Of a stretch of DNA of 15,711 nucleotides, positions 1-7,371 are shown piece after piece. The DNA lies in contig DAOUGI010000017.1 of the NCBI GenBank assembly GCA_034429215.1, forward strand, positions 1-15,711. Direction: 5' to 3'. The notes beneath the pieces were generated by a model. It saw only the letters and a list, made by a program, of their open reading frames with translations. It had not been told where the DNA came from and ran no database searches. The DNA is from JAFGOG01 sp034429215 (GTDB lineage: Bacteria > Chloroflexota > Anaerolineae > JAAYZQ01). Within the stretch, counting starts at the first letter, position 1; the number at the start of each line of letters is the position of its first letter. The position numbers were made by a program, and so were the translations under genes.

Positions 1-2
1 TC

Positions 3-263
3 CTACTCCCCCCCGCCCCGCGAACCGTACGGGTCCTCCGAAATGGGCCGCAGGTTCCACGGCTTGAGCGGGCCGGGGACCGCGCCCCCCAGCGACAGCG
101 CCCGGAACAGGGCCGCATAGTCGCGGGCCGCCTCTCGAAGCATCTCGTCCCCCTCGGCCGCCAGCGCCGCCTCGGCCATGGCCAGGACCTGCGACAGCGT
201 GGCGCAGTCGGAGGGGTACAGCCGCAGAACCACCTCGGAACCGTCGAATTGTATCAGGTCCAT
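3..263 (-). CDS. Small hypothetical protein (86 aa) downstream of DUF5685 gene
   Basis: I do not recognise a family. The ATG at 263 is preferred because AAGGAG lies about 4 nt upstream; the in-frame ATG at 287 would add 8 residues but has no comparable ribosome binding site. The protein is acidic in its middle (EGDEMLREAARDYAALFRAL, probably helical) and begins with a strand-like segment (MDLIQFDGSEVVLRLYPSD). It ends in a Gly/Arg tail just inside the window edge. There is no signal peptide or membrane segment. It starts 35 bp after the stop of the DUF5685 gene on the same strand, so the two are probably co-transcribed and may be functional partners. Function unknown. Confidence 0.6.
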   Translation of the reverse strand: MDLIQFDGSEVVLRLYPSDCATLSQVLAMAEAALAAEGDEMLREAARDYAALFRALSLGGAVPGPLKPWNLRPISEDPYGSRGGGE

Positions 264-298
264 CGCGCTCCTTTCGAGTCCGGCCATCGCCGCCGCGC

Positions 299-1414
299 TC
301 AGCAGTTACAGTCGCACCCGGAACAATCCCCGCCGCAGCAGTCGCCGCTGCAGCAGTCGCAATTACAGTCGCAGCAGCCGCAATCGTTACAGTCGCACCC
401 ACTGCAGTCGCACCCGCTGCAGTCGCACGGGTAACCGGAAACAAAGCACGACGAACTCTGCCTGCCCGGTTCCTTTTCGACTCCCGGCAGGCCGCCATCC
501 GGCAGCTCTGCCGCCATGGCCGCGCCGGCGGGCGACGGCCGGCAGCCGGCGGCTCCTGCGCCGCACATCTGCAGGGTCCGCTGCCCCCTTTTCCCCAACT
601 GCCGCACCAGCAGCGCCTGCGGCAGAGCGGGGCGGGCCAGGTCCAGGCGATAGAAGCACCGCCTCAGCGCGCCGTACGCCTGGGAAAAGATCGTGGCCGC
701 CTGCTGCTGCCGGTCCCCTGCGGTCAAGGCCGCCGCCAGCGCGTTAAAGCTCCGCGCCTTGAGATCGGCGGCGTAATCCTGGTAGCTGTCCAGGACGAGC
801 ATGATCCGTCCCAGGGCCTGCCCCATCTCGTGCAGGATGTCGATGTTTTGAGGGCGGTTGGCGATGACGGCGGTGTAGCCCAGGGCCGTCCCAACCGCCA
901 GCTCGGTGGGCCTGGCGTAGAAAGAGAAATCCCGGCCGGGCCGGGCCTCGACCGCCGCCTGGCGGCGGACCTGCTCTTCGATCGGCCCGGCGTCCAGGCC
1001 CAGGGCCGCGGCCGTCTCGCGCGCGGCCCGCATCCACCGGTTGGCGACGCTCGAAGCGATCCCCCGGGCGACCTTCGGGCCGCCCTGGCTGTCTTGCAGG
1101 CGGTCCTGGATCCTGGCCGACGCCATCATCAAGGCCATCAACGCCGCGTATTCCGCGCCGGGGCTGTCCGCGGTGACGACCTCCGCCTTGAAAGAGGTGC
1201 GGAACGGGCAATAGCTGGCCCGCCTGGCCTGGGGCTGCGGGCTTTGGGCCTCGCACAGGGCCGACAGCAGGGCGGCGTCATAGTTGGTGGCCAGGCGCGC
1301 TGCCAGGCCATAGCGCTCATGCAGGGCCTGGCACACGCCGCAGACGTGCCCGGTCCATTCCAGCCTTTCCCCCGGATCCAGGGCGCAGGAAGCGCCTCTG
1401 AGCACCCCAAACAT
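299..1414 (-). CDS. DUF5685 family protein with extreme Cys-rich C-terminal tail
   Basis: 371 aa. The N-terminus (MFGVLRG, then HVCGVCQAL with Cys25 and Cys28, then RLATNYDAALLSAL with Tyr45-Asp46) matches my memory of DUF5685, a family of unknown function with a conserved CxxC and a mostly helical body. Residues about 60-320 are helical with no membrane segment or signal peptide. The last 49 residues (323-371) contain 20 Cys, many Asp/Gly/Ser and no Lys or Arg, arranged as repeats of the kind CDCSGCDCSG. This suggests soft-metal binding or thiol chemistry, but no enzyme signature is seen. The start is supported by GGAGAGGGAGG directly upstream. The antisense strand is also open here, as expected in GC-rich DNA. 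The family call is fairly secure; the function is unknown. Confidence 0.8.
   Translation of the reverse strand: MFGVLRGASCALDPGERLEWTGHVCGVCQALHERYGLAARLATNYDAALLSALCEAQSPQPQARRASYCPFRTSFKAEVVTADSPGAEYAALMALMMASARIQDRLQDSQGGPKVARGIASSVANRWMRAARETAAALGLDAGPIEEQVRRQAAVEARPGRDFSFYARPTELAVGTALGYTAVIANRPQNIDILHEMGQALGRIMLVLDSYQDYAADLKARSFNALAAALTAGDRQQQAATIFSQAYGALRRCFYRLDLARPALPQALLVRQLGKRGQRTLQMCGAGAAGCRPSPAGAAMAAELPDGGLPGVEKEPGRQSSSCFVSGYPCDCSGCDCSGCDCNDCGCCDCNCDCCSGDCCGGDCSGCDCNC
301..434 (-). repeat. Short direct repeats coding the Cys/Asp tail
   Basis: On the plus strand, units containing GCAGTCGCA or CAGTCGCACCCGCT recur about every 15 nt through this stretch. On the minus strand they read as TGC-GAC codons (Cys-Asp) separated by Ser-Gly or Asn. 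The repeats look like slippage-driven expansion of a metal-ligand motif. Tail length is therefore likely to vary among relatives. Confidence 0.7.
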
Positions 1415-1563
1415 CGGCCTCCCTCTCCTTCCCCGGCGAAAACCAAGAGCCGCCCGTCACCTGCCCATGCAGGTTGGCGCCAGCGGCTCCCGATGCTGCG
1501 GTATCTCCTGCCAGGCCGTCTGCGCCAGCCTGTCACGAACGCCCCACGTCGCAGGGCGCCCTC

Positions 1564-1592
1564 ATTATACCCAAGAAACCCGGTTTCTCCAA
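1564..1592 (-). promoter_or_regulatory. Candidate promoter of DUF5685 gene
   Basis: Read on the minus strand: -35 TTGGAG (plus 1587-1592), 17-nt spacer, -10 TATAAT (plus 1564-1569). The -10 is perfect but the -35 matches only its first three bases. It would give a leader of about 140 nt before the start at 1414. That leader contains a small hairpin around TGCCCATGCA but no riboswitch that I can recognise. Confidence 0.4.
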
Positions 1593-1613
1593 ACCTCGCT
1601 AAACCCGGTTTCT
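1574..1613. repeat. Two copies of short palindrome AAACCCGGTTT
   Basis: AGAAACCCGGTTTCT lies at 1574-1588 and AAACCCGGTTTCT at 1601-1613, 27 nt apart. Each is a near-palindrome of 5 bp arms around a central C. This resembles a dispersed short palindrome I recall from cyanobacterial and Chloroflexota intergenic regions. It overlaps the -35 side of the candidate promoter of the DUF5685 gene. Confidence 0.6.
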
Positions 1614-1636
1614 ATCCCGTTGGTGCAACGCACCTG

Positions 1637-1674
1637 CCCCCTCTCCCCTGGGGGAGAGGGTTGGGGTGAGGGGG
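1637..1674. repeat. Dispersed REP-like hairpin (PHPNPLP type)
   Basis: CCCTCTCCCC-TG-GGGGAGAGGG forms a strong hairpin, followed by TTGGGGTGAGGG. This is the widespread bacterial repeat that gives PHPNPLP or LTLTLSP peptides when translated. Two more copies lie at 13815-13892. Here it stands in the intergenic region between the divergent DUF5685 and gingipain-like genes. Confidence 0.8.
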
Positions 1675-1747
1675 AAATGCCACCTCGCAAGCGCTTACCC
1701 AGAAAGTTGAACCACACCCCCCGCCTGCGGCTGCCCAAAATAGGGTC

Positions 1748-1776
1748 TTTACATTCCCCCCAAGATCGGGTATAAT
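1748..1776 (+). promoter_or_regulatory. Sigma-70 type promoter of gingipain-like gene
   Basis: -35 TTTACA (1748-1753), 17-nt spacer, -10 TATAAT (1771-1776). This is close to the vegetative consensus. The predicted start near 1783 falls at the edge of an inverted repeat. The same layout recurs before the next two peptidase genes. Confidence 0.75.
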
Positions 1777-1781
1777 ATACT

Positions 1782-1822
1782 TGCCACCCGCCCCGCCCAA
1801 TCGCCGGCGGGGCCGCCTGGCA
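1782..1822 (+). promoter_or_regulatory. Inverted repeat over transcription start (putative operator or 5' hairpin)
   Basis: Inner arms are GCCCCGCC (1790-1797) and GGCGGGGC (1806-1813) around CAATCGCC. Outer arms are TGCCA (1782-1786) and TGGCA (1818-1822). The core CCGCCCAATCG-SCGGCGGG closely matches the repeats at 5184-5215 and 7372-7401, always a few bases after the -10. There is no T-run, so it is not a typical terminator. Confidence 0.6.
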
Positions 1823-2012
1823 GGAGAAAGGAGGTGAAGCGCCCCGCTGGACCGCGGTCGTTGTGTGCCCTCTGCCTGCGCGGGTCCGGACACACGCATT
1901 TCCCCTGCAACAGATCGAGTCTCCCTGCCCTTTCGGGCGCCACGGTGAATGAAAATGTGGGGGCGCACGGCCGTGCGCCCTCCGAGTCCATTTTCAAGGA
2001 GGAGGTTATCGG
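1783..2012 (+). other. Long leader of gingipain-like gene with an isolated perfect Shine-Dalgarno
   Basis: This 230-nt leader holds AGAAAGGAGGTGA at 1825-1837, a 13-nt complement of the usual 16S rRNA 3' end. No ATG lies at normal distance after it. A GTG inside it (1834) opens a 60-codon frame whose TGA overlaps the ATG of the peptidase gene (ATGA at 2013-2016), so translational coupling by a leader peptide is possible but unproven. The true start at 2013 has its own AAGGAGGAGG 7 nt upstream. A 20-nt palindrome sits at 1961-1980. Confidence 0.45.
1961..1980. repeat. Palindrome centred on CACGGCCGTG
   Basis: A perfect 20-nt palindrome (GGGCGCACGG plus its complement) within the leader of the gingipain-like gene. 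A longer 28-nt version is at 7288-7315. It is the same dispersed family, here upstream of a gene rather than after one. Confidence 0.75.
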
Positions 2013-5000
2013 ATGAACGCACGCAAAGCCTATTGCCTGATCGGCATCTGTGGGGTCCTGCTGCTGGCGGCGCTGGCGATGGCGTCGGCCGGCGCGGCGC
2101 AGGCCCCGGCACAAGAGTCCGTCGCCATCACCCTCCAGGCTCCACCCTACCGGCTCGTCCCCACCGAGGACGGCTATACCGAGTTCGACATCGACGCGGA
2201 GGGCTACAGCCTGGCCGGCCAGCCGGGCCAGGCCCTCTTGCCACACCGCTACGTCGACGTGGCCCTGCCCCCCGACGTGGCCTGGGACAGCCTGTCGCTG
2301 GCGGTGGTCGACGTGCGCGCCGCGCCCCTGCCCGGCGCCTTGACCCTGCGCGCCGCCGTGCCCGACGCGTCGGCCAGCGGCCCGGCCGCCTACTCCGAGC
2401 CGGCGGGGCAGCCCTCCATCGCCCGGATCGCCGCGACCGGCCAGATGCGCAAGTGGCGCCTGGCCCGCGTCGACTTTTCGCCCTTCCGCTACGACCCGGC
2501 CAGCGGCGAGCTGAGCGTGGTCGAGCAGGTCACCGTCGAGCTGCGCTTTGCCCGCACCGGCCGGGCCCTCGACGCGGCGCTGATGGACGACAGCGCCATG
2601 GACGACAGGGCCGCCGAGCGGCTGATCAACTACGGCCAGGCCCTGGCCTGGTACCCCCCGGCCCGGCGCGCCCCGCAGGCGATCTATAACTATATCATCA
2701 TGACCACCAACGCCATCGAGGCCAACAGCGCCAAGCTGGACAACTTTATCGCCGCCAAGACCGCCAAGGGCTACAGTGTCCTGGTCGTCACCGAAGACGA
2801 CTATGGCGGCCTCACCGGCCCGGCCCCCAACGGCCGCGAGGAAAAGGTGCGCCTGTGGCTCCAGAACAACTATGCGACCATGAACATCCTGTACGTGCTG
2901 CTGATCGGCGAGCCCACCCCGGGCGGCGCCGCCGCCACCTCCATGCCGATGAAGATGTGCTGGCCGCGCCGTGGCTCGGGCAGCGACGAAGAGTCGCCCA
3001 CCGACTATTTCTACGCCGACCTGACCGGCGACTGGGACGTGGACAACGACACCTTCTACGGCGAGTACACCGACGACTTTGGCCCGGCCGGCGGCGTCAA
3101 TTTTGACGCCGAGGTCTTTGTCGGGCGCATCCCCTTCTACGGCAGCTACGCCGACCTCGACGCCATCCTGCAAAAGATGATCGACTATGGCATCGCCAGC
3201 CCTAGCGCCATAGCCTGGCGCGACAACGTCCTCCTGCCGATGAGCTTTTCGGAGGCCGGCTACGACGGCGCGCCGCTGGCCGAGCAGATGTGGGACGACT
3301 ATTTGAACGGGGGCGGCTACAGCCGCTGGCGCCAGTACCAGCAGGGCGGCGGCGCCTGCGGCGTCAACTCGAGCTATGTCAGCGAAGAGGAGCTGCGCGG
3401 CGGCACGGTGGTCCGCGACCGGTGGGCGGTCAACCACTATGGCATCGTCTGCTGGTGGGGCCACGGCAGCGCCACCTCGGCCTCGGTCGGCTACAGCGGC
3501 TGCTGGGACGGCACCCTGTTCGACAACACCCAGACCGCCTCGCTGAACGACAGCTATCCGTCGTTCACCTACCAGTGCTCGTGCACCAACGGCTATCCCG
3601 AAAACAGCGCCAACCTCCAATACTCCATCCTCAAGCGGGGCGGCATCGCCACGGTCAGCGCCTCGCGGGTGTCGTGGTACAACTCGGGGGTGGGCTATGG
3701 CGATTTCGACGGGAGCACCACCAACTCGGGCATCGGCTACGAGTATGTGCAAAACCTCGCCGCCGGCATCCCCGCCGGCGAGTCGCTCTTCTGGGCGAAA
3801 ATGAGCATGACCCCGGCGAGCAACACCCGCCTGATGAACTATTACGACTTTAACCTGTACGGCGACCCGTCGATCGCCATCACCGCCCACGGCACGCCCG
3901 CGGACAACCGGGTGTACCTGCCGCTGCTGTTCAAGGCCTGCGACGGCGACGCCTGGTGCGGCCTCCCGGTCGTCGAGGGGTTCGAGGCCGGCAAGGTGCC
4001 GCCCGGCAGGTGGGCCGTCCAGCAGTCCAACCCGAACCAGACCTGGAAGATCGCCGTCTATGGGGCGCCCCACATCGGCGTCCACATGGCCGACGTCGAG
4101 TACGACGCCGCCTTGGGCCTGCAGAACGAGGCGCTGATCAGCCCGCCCTTTAGCGCCGCCAACGCCCAGTTGTCCTTCTGGTCCTACGGCAGCCTGTTCT
4201 GGTGCCGCGATGACAACGACAACTGCGACCTGAACGTCTGGCTGGTCGTCGGCGAGTGGGGCGACGGCGGGGAGATCTTTCTCGGCCGGGCCGACGACGG
4301 CTGGACCGACAACTGGCAATGGACCAACACGACGATCGACCTCAGCCCCTACCTGCCGGATGGCGTCGTGGCCCGGATCGTCTTCCAGTACTATGGCCAG
4401 AACGGGGCGCAGATCGCCCTCGACGACGTCCAGATCACCGGCGTCTGCCCCGACGCGTGCCCCGTGGATTCCCAGTTCAACGGCTCGGCCGACAACTGGG
4501 TCAGCCACTCGGGCACGTGGTACATCGGCTCCGAATACCTCTACACCGAGGGCCTGGCCGGCATGTGGTCATCGGCCAGCTACTACGCCGCCAAGTTCGG
4601 CGATTTCGACTACCAGGCCAGGCTGCGGCGCCTCGGCTGCCAGACGTGCGCCAACTATATCGTCTTCAGGGGCACCCCCGACCCGCTGACGCCAAGCTAC
4701 AACTGGTACCACGAGTACAAGCTCCAGTACAGCGCCGACGGGCAGTACTCGGTCTGGCGGCGGCTCGCCGGCGGGGGGGCCACCGCCCTGGTGGGCTGGA
4801 CCTACACCTCGGCGATCGTCCCGGGCGACAACTGGAACACCCTGCGTGCCGTGGCCGACGGCCCGCACCTGACCTTCTACATCAACGGCGTCTACCTCTG
4901 GTCGGGCGTCGACACGAGCCTGACCAACGGCCGCGTCGGCGTGGGCATGTACGACGGCGGCTCCGGCAACGAGCTCGACGTGGACTGGGCCAAGCTGTGC

Positions 5001-5087
5001 ACCGTCACCCCCGGCCGGGCCACCCCGCCCGAGCCCCCGCCGCCCGCCGGCCCGACCGTCCCCGGCGACGAGAGCCGGCACTACTAG
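2013..5087 (+). CDS. Secreted gingipain-like cysteine peptidase (family C25)
   Basis: 1024 aa. Signal peptide about 1-31 (basic MNARKAYC, hydrophobic core, AQA). Residues about 35-215 look like a C25-type propeptide. The catalytic domain, about 220-620, starts with YNYIIMTTNAIEANSAKLDNF. It carries the His motif WWGHGS (His484) and the Cys motif CSCTNG (Cys522 and Cys524; Cys524 is the probable nucleophile by position before TNG), then LYGDPSI. A YLPLLFK linker (635-641) leads to a MAM or jelly-roll-like domain (about 650-810) and a LamG/DUF1080-like domain (816-1000). The tail ends AGPTVPGDESRHY. No LPXTG or C-terminal membrane anchor is visible. AAGGAGGAGG at 7 nt supports the start. It probably degrades extracellular protein; family identity is strong, substrate unknown. 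Confidence 0.88.
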   Translation: MNARKAYCLIGICGVLLLAALAMASAGAAQAPAQESVAITLQAPPYRLVPTEDGYTEFDIDAEGYSLAGQPGQALLPHRYVDVALPPDVAWDSLSLAVVDVRAAPLPGALTLRAAVPDASASGPAAYSEPAGQPSIARIAATGQMRKWRLARVDFSPFRYDPASGELSVVEQVTVELRFARTGRALDAALMDDSAMDDRAAERLINYGQALAWYPPARRAPQAIYNYIIMTTNAIEANSAKLDNFIAAKTAKGYSVLVVTEDDYGGLTGPAPNGREEKVRLWLQNNYATMNILYVLLIGEPTPGGAAATSMPMKMCWPRRGSGSDEESPTDYFYADLTGDWDVDNDTFYGEYTDDFGPAGGVNFDAEVFVGRIPFYGSYADLDAILQKMIDYGIASPSAIAWRDNVLLPMSFSEAGYDGAPLAEQMWDDYLNGGGYSRWRQYQQGGGACGVNSSYVSEEELRGGTVVRDRWAVNHYGIVCWWGHGSATSASVGYSGCWDGTLFDNTQTASLNDSYPSFTYQCSCTNGYPENSANLQYSILKRGGIATVSASRVSWYNSGVGYGDFDGSTTNSGIGYEYVQNLAAGIPAGESLFWAKMSMTPASNTRLMNYYDFNLYGDPSIAITAHGTPADNRVYLPLLFKACDGDAWCGLPVVEGFEAGKVPPGRWAVQQSNPNQTWKIAVYGAPHIGVHMADVEYDAALGLQNEALISPPFSAANAQLSFWSYGSLFWCRDDNDNCDLNVWLVVGEWGDGGEIFLGRADDGWTDNWQWTNTTIDLSPYLPDGVVARIVFQYYGQNGAQIALDDVQITGVCPDACPVDSQFNGSADNWVSHSGTWYIGSEYLYTEGLAGMWSSASYYAAKFGDFDYQARLRRLGCQTCANYIVFRGTPDPLTPSYNWYHEYKLQYSADGQYSVWRRLAGGGATALVGWTYTSAIVPGDNWNTLRAVADGPHLTFYINGVYLWSGVDTSLTNGRVGVGMYDGGSGNELDVDWAKLCTVTPGRATPPEPPPPAGPTVPGDESRHY

Positions 5088-5103
5088 CGCCAGGCCCGCT
5101 GAA

Positions 5104-5137
5104 ACCTTCCAGGAAGCTCGGAAGCTTCCTGGAAGGT
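5104..5137 (+). terminator. 15-bp perfect hairpin after gingipain-like gene
   Basis: Arms ACCTTCCAGGAAGCT (5104-5118) and its exact complement (5123-5137) with loop CGGA. No T-run follows. It is likely a dispersed palindrome used as a transcript end. It occupies the position that a different palindrome fills after the next gene (7288-7315). Confidence 0.65.
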
Positions 5138-5152
5138 CGGAGGGTAAAGGGT

Positions 5153-5181
5153 TTGACATCCACCCCAAACCGCGCTATCAT
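5153..5181 (+). promoter_or_regulatory. Promoter of C39-like peptidase gene
   Basis: -35 TTGACA (5153-5158), perfect; spacer 17 nt; -10 TATCAT (5176-5181), five of six. The predicted start is near 5188, inside the inverted repeat. Confidence 0.8.
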
Positions 5182-5183
5182 GT

Positions 5184-5215
5184 GCCCGGCCCGCCCGATC
5201 GGCGGCGGGCCGGGC
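5184..5215 (+). promoter_or_regulatory. Inverted repeat over transcription start
   Basis: 12-bp perfect arms GCCCGGCCCGCC (5184-5195) and GGCGGGCCGGGC (5204-5215) around CGATCGGC. Because the predicted start lies inside the left arm, a DNA operator is as plausible as an RNA hairpin. The sequence matches the element before the other two peptidase genes. Confidence 0.65.
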
Positions 5216-5246
5216 AGTCATTTCCCACACTGAAAGGAACGAAAGA

Positions 5247-7274
5247 ATGGACGGCAGTACCCTGCACAAGCTCGCCAGATATCTCATCGCCTTTGCCCTG
5301 TTGTTGTCGTCGCTGGGACCGGTTGTGTTCGCCCAGGACGGAGCGCCGGCGCTCAGCTCGGCAGGACAGACCGGCTATTTCTCCGTCGAACAGGTGGTCG
5401 CGGACGACGGAAATGTCTTTAACAAGGTCGTGATCAACGGCCCGCCCGAGCCCCCCGCCGGCTACGACCGCCCCACCGTCGATCCGGCCGTCGAGGCCAA
5501 AAAGGACGCCGTGGTCATCCTGACCGCGCCCGCCTTTAACTGGTCCTTCGGCTGCTCGGCCACCTCGGCGGCGATGATCGCCGGCTACTACGACCGCGGC
5601 TCCTACCCCAACATGTACGCCGGCCCCACCAACGGCGGCGTCATGCCCCTCGACAACAGCGCCTGGCCCGACTGGGTCGATGCGGGCGGCGACACCCGCC
5701 ACCAGTGCCCCCTCAGCGCCACCCACAACGGCCTCGACGGGCGGGCCACCCGCGGCAACGTGGACGATTATTGGATGTGGGTCGATCACGCCGGCCCCGA
5801 CCCGTACGTGACGAACGGCTGGACCGAGCACACCGCGGCCGACTGCACCGGCGATTTCATGAAGACCAACCGGGCCAATTCGGGCAACGTGGACGGCTCG
5901 ACGACCTTTTGGTTCGCCAACAGTGGAGCGCCCCTGACCGCGTCCGAAATGGAGACGTATGGGTACGACGACACGGACGGCGGCTATGGGGTCAAGCTCT
6001 TTTACCAGTCGAGGGGCTATGTCGTCACCTCCATGTACAACCAGTTGATCTATGGCCAGGGGACCAACCCCACCCTGGGGTTCACCTACGCCCAGTACAT
6101 GGCCGAGATCGACGCCGGCCGCCCGGTCATGTTCCACGTCGAAGGGCATACGATGATCGGGGTGGGCTATGACAGCTCCTCCAACCTGATGTACATCCAC
6201 GACACCTGGGACTATTCCAACCACACCATGACCTGGGGCGGCCAGTACTCGGGCATGCAGCACTATGGCGTCACCATCGTCCAGCTCCAGGCGGCCGCCT
6301 CTCCGCCCACCGCCCCCACCGGCCTGACCGCCACCGCCGTCTCCCAGAGCCAGATCAACCTGGCCTGGACCGACGCCAGCAACAACGAGACCGGCTTCAA
6401 GATCGAGCGCTCGCCCTTCGCCCCGGGCAGTTGGTCCCAGATCGCCACGGTGGGGGCCGGTGTGACCACCTACCCCAACACCAGCCTGAGCGCCGGCACC
6501 ACCTACTACTACCGGGTGCGAGCCTACAACGCCGCCGGCGACTCGGCCTACAGCAACGAGGCCCACGCCACGACCCCTGGCACCGTCACCTGGTACTACA
6601 GGTACCTGCCGGTGGTGTTCAAAGCGTACGCCTCCGGCGGCGGCTGCCCGATCGACTCTTCCTTCAACGACTCGGCCGATGGCTGGTACAGCCACTCGAG
6701 CACCTGGTACTATGACTCCAACTACCTGTACACCTACGGGCTGGCCGGCTACTTTTCCTCGGCCAGCTATGCCGCCGATTTCTCCAACTTTGACTACCAG
6801 GCCGCCATGCTGCGCTACGGCTGCGAAGATTGCGCCAACTCCCTGGTGTTCAGGGGCACCCCCGACCCGCTGACGTCGAGCTATGGCTGGTACCACGAGT
6901 ACAAGCTGTCCTACTCCCGTGACGGCTACTACTCCATCTGGGTGCGGACCTACGGCGGCTCGGGCATCCCCCTCGTATCCTGGACCTACACGTCGGCGAT
7001 CAACCAGGGCGACGCCTGGAACACGCTGCGGGCCGTGGCCAACGGCGCCAGCCTCAGCTTTTACATCAACGGCAGCCTCGTCTGGTCGGGCAGCGATTCG
7101 AGCCTGACCAGCGGCCGCGCCGGGGTCAACATGTACGCCGAATCGAGCAGCGGCGAAGAGCTGCTGGTCGACTGGGCCCTGCTGTGCACCCTGCCCAAGG
7201 GCGCCGCCGCCCCGCCCGAGTTCGTCCCGCCCGCCGGCCCGACCGTCGGCGGCGACGAGAACCGGCACGACTAG
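5247..7274 (+). CDS. Secreted C39-like (papain-fold) cysteine peptidase with FN3 and LamG-like domains
   Basis: 675 aa. Signal peptide 1-29 (VVFA before QD). Residues about 85-345 show the papain-like C39/C39_2 pattern: Cys103 in FGCSATSAAMIAGYYD, His301 in VEGHTMIGVGYD and Asp319 in IHDTWD form a plausible triad. An FN3 domain (about 355-447) is followed by linker YLPVVFK (453-459). A LamG/DUF1080-like domain starting CPIDSSFNDSADGW (467-650) is clearly homologous to the C-terminus of the preceding protein, as is the tail AGPTVGGDENRHD. There is no ABC transporter nearby, so a bacteriocin-export role is unlikely; extracellular proteolysis is inferred. Start: AAGGA with 8-nt spacing. The catalytic call is by motif only. 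Confidence 0.82.
   Translation: MDGSTLHKLARYLIAFALLLSSLGPVVFAQDGAPALSSAGQTGYFSVEQVVADDGNVFNKVVINGPPEPPAGYDRPTVDPAVEAKKDAVVILTAPAFNWSFGCSATSAAMIAGYYDRGSYPNMYAGPTNGGVMPLDNSAWPDWVDAGGDTRHQCPLSATHNGLDGRATRGNVDDYWMWVDHAGPDPYVTNGWTEHTAADCTGDFMKTNRANSGNVDGSTTFWFANSGAPLTASEMETYGYDDTDGGYGVKLFYQSRGYVVTSMYNQLIYGQGTNPTLGFTYAQYMAEIDAGRPVMFHVEGHTMIGVGYDSSSNLMYIHDTWDYSNHTMTWGGQYSGMQHYGVTIVQLQAAASPPTAPTGLTATAVSQSQINLAWTDASNNETGFKIERSPFAPGSWSQIATVGAGVTTYPNTSLSAGTTYYYRVRAYNAAGDSAYSNEAHATTPGTVTWYYRYLPVVFKAYASGGGCPIDSSFNDSADGWYSHSSTWYYDSNYLYTYGLAGYFSSASYAADFSNFDYQAAMLRYGCEDCANSLVFRGTPDPLTSSYGWYHEYKLSYSRDGYYSIWVRTYGGSGIPLVSWTYTSAINQGDAWNTLRAVANGASLSFYINGSLVWSGSDSSLTSGRAGVNMYAESSSGEELLVDWALLCTLPKGAAAPPEFVPPAGPTVGGDENRHD
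6314..6622 (+). repeat. FN3 plus YLPVVFK cassette, copy 1
   Basis: 309 nt that align without gaps to 8324-8632 at high identity (roughly nine in ten bases by eye). The flanking catalytic domains and the following C-terminal domains are unrelated. This is a shared exchange module. Confidence 0.85.
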
Positions 7275-7287
7275 CGCCAGGCCCGCT

Positions 7288-7315
7288 GTAGGGGCGCACG
7301 GCCGTGCGCCCCTAC
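7288..7315 (+). terminator. 28-nt perfect palindrome after C39-like gene
   Basis: A perfect palindrome running from GTAGGGGCGCACGG into its complement, with no loop. It is a dispersed repeat family; a 20-nt core occurs at 1961-1980. It sits 13 nt after the stop codon at exactly the place where the gingipain-like gene has another hairpin. Terminator function is inferred; no T-run follows. Confidence 0.65.
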
Positions 7316-7339
7316 CCCAAGGGGGAGAGGCTAAAGAGT

Positions 7340-7368
7340 TTGACATCCACCCCAAACCGCGCTATCAT
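7340..7368 (+). promoter_or_regulatory. Promoter of papain-like peptidase gene
   Basis: -35 TTGACA (7340-7345), 17-nt spacer, -10 TATCAT (7363-7368). Identical in sequence and spacer to the promoter at 5153-5181. Confidence 0.8.
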
Positions 7369-7371
7369 GTA

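Larger units (their letters stand above)
5145..5347 (+). repeat. Promoter plus signal-peptide cassette, copy 1
   Basis: This stretch is aligned without gaps to 7332-7534. By eye there are 9 mismatches in 203 positions. It covers promoter, inverted repeat, leader, ribosome binding site and the first 33 codons. Downstream the two genes diverge completely into different catalytic domains. Confidence 0.9.

Noticed and set aside
1415..1560. Riboswitch in the leader of the DUF5685 gene
   Set aside because: The leader has hairpins and GC-rich segments, but I could not match it to any riboswitch consensus; reporting one would be a guess.
1749..4508. 919-codon open frame on the minus strand
   Set aside because: It is antisense to the gingipain-like gene. 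Its protein is Val/Gly/Ala/Asp-rich low-complexity sequence typical of the mirror frame in GC-rich DNA, and no domain is visible.
5247..7274. Bacteriocin-processing C39 transporter peptidase
   Set aside because: The protein has a signal peptide and FN3/LamG-like domains, no ABC transporter segments and no bacteriocin precursor nearby.
5178..7355. 725-codon open frame on the minus strand
   Set aside because: Mirror frame of the C39-like gene with the same low-complexity composition; the sense strand has catalytic motifs, a signal peptide and a promoter.
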